Positions 60,487-64,000 of a stretch of 64,000 nucleotides of DNA are shown piece after piece (the stretch's first letter is position 1; each line of letters opens with the position of its first letter). The position numbers and the translations under genes are program-made. The DNA lies in assembly GCF_905171775.1 (NCBI RefSeq), contig NC_053491.1, forward strand, positions 137,328,483-137,392,482. Reading direction: 5' to 3'. This DNA comes from Rana temporaria. Taxonomy: Eukaryota > Chordata > Amphibia > Anura > Ranidae. A model generated the notes under the pieces. The model saw only the letters and a program-made list of their open reading frames with translations. It did no database searches and had not been told where the DNA came from.

Positions 60487-61570
60487 AGATACCAATAGCT
60501 GGCTGAATAGCTGAACTGGTCAAGGAAAAAAAAGCTGTAATAATGACTCCAGTTTCTTGTCAACGGGGTCTTTCAAGTCCTGTGCGTTAAAGTTCTTGTT
60601 TAGGGAAGAGACTGCTGCATCTACGGCTGGCATGCTCCACTTCTTAAACTTTTCATCCAAGGGATATAAAAGGGAAAATCCTGTCCGGGTGTTCTCAATC
60701 AGCATACACCACCTGTTCCAACAGTGGGTGTAAGGGGAAAGCCTGACGAGGCCTCAGGGACCCCAAAGAGGACCAGAGGGACAAAGTAACCTCTGCAAGA
60801 GGAAACTTAAAGGCAGAACGAACCATCTCAGTAAGAGTCTGGATCAAAAGCCTCTGCAACTGGGAGCCAGACACCAACTGGAAATCTTCTTGTCCAGCTT
60901 GCTCAGAAGCAGACTCATTCACCAGGCCCTCCACAGAATTCTGAGCTTTTAGCTCTTCCCTATTCTCAACCCATTCCTGCTCCAAACTAGGAGGCTCATG
61001 GGAGGGAGATCTCGGTCACGCTACTTAGCACCCTGCAGGATGGATGCAATTATGTGCTCTATCCCGGCTAGGGCTGAGGACAGTTCATCCTTGGTGATAA
61101 AGGGTGAAGCAGCAGCACTGACTGTAGGCACAATACCAGATAGGCACAGCAGCTCAGATTGCCCGGAAGCCTCTGGTCTTTCAGGGGATACAACACTAAG
61201 TATACGACTAGGTTCATCAGAAGCTACTCACGACATAGATGTGCTCTTCCCTGTAGTGTTAGTCCCGCTCCTCCATTTTTTTAAAATACATTTACAAGCC
61301 ACAAAAAGAGTACCTGGGTGTAGTATTTACACACCTCAGAAGGGAGACCCTTTGATAGGGCTCCCCAAAGTCCCTATGTGACAATCCTGCTGAGCACCTT
61401 AGCCTGCCAAGCAACACCTGGTGACTCGTGACCCGGGTAAGAAGAAATGAACCACTGCATATTCCTGGTTCAGAGCCTGCTCTGTGTCCCACAACTGCCT
61501 TCTGGAAGGACTGCATGCTTGGCATACACAGCTTAAATAAGCTGGCTGTGTGCCGGGACGTCCTGCGCGG
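60487..61570 (-). pseudogene. DIRS-like element: gag N-terminal part
   Basis: On the minus strand AFPLHPLLEQVVYAD (60695-60740), then GFSLLYPLDEKFKKWSMPAV, DAAVSSLNKN and LKDPVDKKLESLL (60520-60680) are the conserved central blocks of frog DIRS gag. It continues into the copy at 59281-60335. The 5' inverted repeat was not identified to the right. A possible 5' untranslated region reaches to about 61570. Confidence 0.82.
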
Positions 61571-61900
61571 TCCCAGCAAACAGGCGTGGCTGTGTTCGCA
61601 TAAGACGTGAATCTCTGTGCAACAATATTAGGCTATGGCGCATGCACGGCTTTGGGTGCGCACAACACCTATGGAGAAGCCTCGTGCACCATGGCTGCCA
61701 AACAAATAAACTGCCGAGCACAGCAGCGCTCTTGCAAATGCACGTGTGCCATGGTCAGACATGAGCCTGGCCTTTTGTAAAACACTTGATACAGTAACCA
61801 ATGCCTACACACCAATGCCAAATGATTTTCCTTACTCTCCTTGCAATAATTTCAAATGCTGTTCGTTCAGCTTTACCAAAAAACGGTCTATTCAGTAGGG
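61571..61900. other. Nothing recognised
   Basis: No feature supported. Confidence 0.35.
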
Positions 61901-61904
61901 GTGT

Positions 61905-62245
61905 CGAAATTAAATCGCTGCATCGCGATTCGGGTGTCCCCGATGCAGCATCAATGCATGAGACCGGGAAAAGGGTGACGCAATCCCGACTTGTCCTGCC
62001 CCTCCCGGGAGAGTGCTCCGAGCGGTTAACCTCTATGCGCTATGGGTGATCTCCCAGATGACATTCCTCCTTAGCATAGAAACGCCTACTCCCGCGGGGA
62101 GAAGTACCCAGAAGCCGGATTGCAAATATAGATTATAAGGTGTACAGTCTAAAAAAAAAAAAAAAAAAAAAAAAAGACTGTACATGTTCGAAGTATAAAG
62201 AAGTTGGTCTGATATAGATGTTATTTGGGTGAACCTCCGCTTTAA
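61905..62245. repeat. Composite of hAT-like end and MITE-like end
   Basis: The start taggggtgtcgaaattaaat with cgctgcatcgcgattcg looks like a hAT terminus; no partner was found. The end gggtgaacctccgctttaa resembles the fold-back MITE family at 17806. It contains an A-run at 62152-62175 with flanking gtacagtct / agactgtac. Confidence 0.4.
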
Positions 62246-62249
62246 CTAT

Positions 62250-63231
62250 ATATGGTAAACTGACATGTTTTTGCTAGAAAATTACATAGAACCCCAAAAC
62301 ATTATATATGTTTTTTTAGCAGAGACCCTAGAGAATACAATGTCGGTCATTGCAACTTTTTATCTCGCACGGTATTTGCGCAGCAATTTTTCAAAGCGTT
62401 TTTCTGGGGGAAAAAAAACCGTTCATGCTTAAAAAACAAAAACAAACGAACAAAAAACTCAGTAAAGTTAGCCCAATTTTTTTGCATAATGTGAAAGATG
62501 AAGTTACGCTGAGTAAATAGATACCTAACATGTCACGCTTCAAAATTGCACACGCTCGTGAAATGGCACCAAACTTGGGCACTTAAAAATCCCCATAGGC
62601 AACGCTTTTTTTTACTGGTTATATGTTTTGAGTTACAGAGGAGGTCTAGGACTAGAATTATTGCTCTCACTCCAACGTTCGCGGCGACACCTCACATGTG
62701 TGGTTTAAACACCGTTTTCATATGTGGGCGGGACTTGCGTATGTGTTCGCTTCTGCGTGCGAGCACACGGGGGACAGGGGCCCCACATCTCACCACTAGG
62801 CTGAGGAGCCTAAAAAAAAAAAAAGAAGGATCAGCCAAGGGCGTTTTTTTGAATGTAGAGGCCAGGCATGAAGTCATAACATCGTGCCCAGCCTTCGACA
62901 CTCAGAGACACTCTGGTGACCATCTGGTCCACCGGAAATCTCTATGCTCAAAATCCAGGGGCGGCGAATCCGTTCTCCCACTCACCGATCGCAGCGGTGA
63001 GTCAGTAGAAGCACCGGAGGGCGGTGGAAGGGGGGGGGGGGCGTCCCATTTTTCCACTGGTAAGAACAATCACGTGGCGGAAAAAAACAGCCGCTATGAT
63101 CATTCTTATGGTGTAGGAAATCGCCGGCTGAAAATGCCGATATCTGAATGATGCCTGTAGCTGCAGGCATCATTCAGATATCCCCACACAAAGTCAAGGA
63201 CATCCTATGACGGCCTGGTGGCGCCAAGAGG
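62250..63231 (+). repeat. Family E repeat, long copy
   Basis: The right end is AAGAGG followed by TTAA (63232-63235). The interior repeats gtcacgcttcaaaattgcac and ccatatgt-type words as at 48198. A perfect short hairpin, gatatctgaatgatgcctg / caggcatcattcagatatc, lies at 63138-63182. Confidence 0.75.
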
Positions 63232-63235
63232 TTAA

Positions 63236-64000
63236 ATAAAACTAAAAAATATATATTTTTTAAGGTTTACTATTTTAAATCCCCTCTTTCCAAGTTAAAT
63301 AGCACATCATACTTTTTAAGAAGTAGCAATTATTAGATTATGGTTGCACAGAACTTGCCTTTGAACTCCGAAAGTCAAAGCGTCCACCATCATTAAAAAG
63401 TAAAAAAATCCCCAAATTTGCATTGACATCAGAACACTAAGGGGGGAAATCTTCCAATAGGGACACTGGTGACACAAGGGCGTTTACTTCACTTCCTGTT
63501 TTGGGTAGGGGACAGGAAGTGAAATTTCCCCAATGGGACACATATGGGGGTTATTACCCTCCCCAATATGATCCAAAATTAACAAATTAAAAAAAGTGCA
63601 TTTAGTTAGACTTTAAAAAAATATACCAGCTGGGTATAAGCATTACTACATCTACCTAGAAATCACAAAGCTTGAGGCCCTAATGAACGTTTCATGCTTG
63701 GAAGAACAAGTGTGAATTTATAACATGCAGTCAGTCGATACAATATTGCAATGCCAAAATATAGGTTAAGTAAAGGGCATGGCAATTCATAGTTAGTGAC
63801 TAACCAAGAACTCAGTCCATTTATCGTCATGTGAGTATCCACCCATTTTTATGCAATTCAGTGCTATAACAACAAATGTTACCAAAACTCTGGCATGCAA
63901 TCTGAGTTGTGATTTAGCAATTTAGTTTACCAAGACAGTCAGGCAAACTGCAAAAGGACAATTGTTAAAAAAAGACACATAAAAATCGGCAAATCATATG
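63236..64000. other. PHTF2 intron; small inverted words only
   Basis: An inverted cacttcctgt / acaggaagtg pair lies at about 63488-63522, inside a larger ggggaaat...atttcccc frame. The first coding exon of PHTF2 was searched for and not seen. Confidence 0.4.

Noticed and set aside
62546..63151. 201-codon plus-strand frame
   Set aside because: It lies within a family E repeat, and other copies of the family do not keep the frame.
53536..64000. Possible first coding exon of PHTF2
   Set aside because: The conserved start segment of the protein was searched for on the minus strand and not found, so it should lie beyond the window.

Overview
The window is nuclear DNA of a frog, most probably a ranid. 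It carries part of one host gene, the orthologue of vertebrate PHTF2, on the minus strand. Seven coding exons were found by reading translations against the known protein family. From the 5' end of the gene they lie at 53535-53466, 51367-51209, 39746-39581, 35034-34870, 31172-30962, 29173-29015 and 5466-5248. All have AG/GT splice signals, and the intron phases join without a break or stop. The first coding exon lies beyond base 64000 and the last exons lie before base 1. The frog assignment is an inference from dense DIRS elements, Tc1 elements and many short TTAA-flanked inverted-repeat families.

Almost everything else is intronic transposable-element DNA. From left to right: a truncated Penelope-like retroelement (1-about 3130); a DIRS reverse transcriptase fragment (3134-3316); a Tc1 copy in which a TA/CA microsatellite has grown (5651-7240); a TTAA-flanked repeat with a minisatellite (7278-8459); and a three-level nest in which a TTAA repeat holds one hAT element, which holds a second (10919-13232). 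Next come a decayed DIRS copy carrying a fold-back MITE (about 16100-18950) and a structurally complete DIRS element with 199-bp inverted terminal repeats and an internal complementary region (19803-25416). The 25.6-28.5 kb stretch has a perfect 35-bp hairpin, a Tc1 deletion derivative and a head-to-head Tc1 fold-back.

From 29 to 54 kb the exons are separated by non-autonomous repeats in several recurring families, a Tc1 deletion derivative, a probable solo LTR (43089-44102) and a DIRS-type deletion derivative (51652-52890). From 54 to 64 kb there are a 1.5-kb hAT element with 8-bp target duplications, a CR1/L2-like LINE fragment, a Tc1 3' half, a near-perfect 302-bp palindrome and a DIRS gag-RT fragment that was itself hit by a 151-bp insertion.

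No operon, CRISPR array, tRNA or rRNA gene was seen. The biological interest lies in the PHTF2 gene structure, the DIRS architecture, the nested insertions that give relative ages, and the possible TTAA-targeting radiation of short elements.
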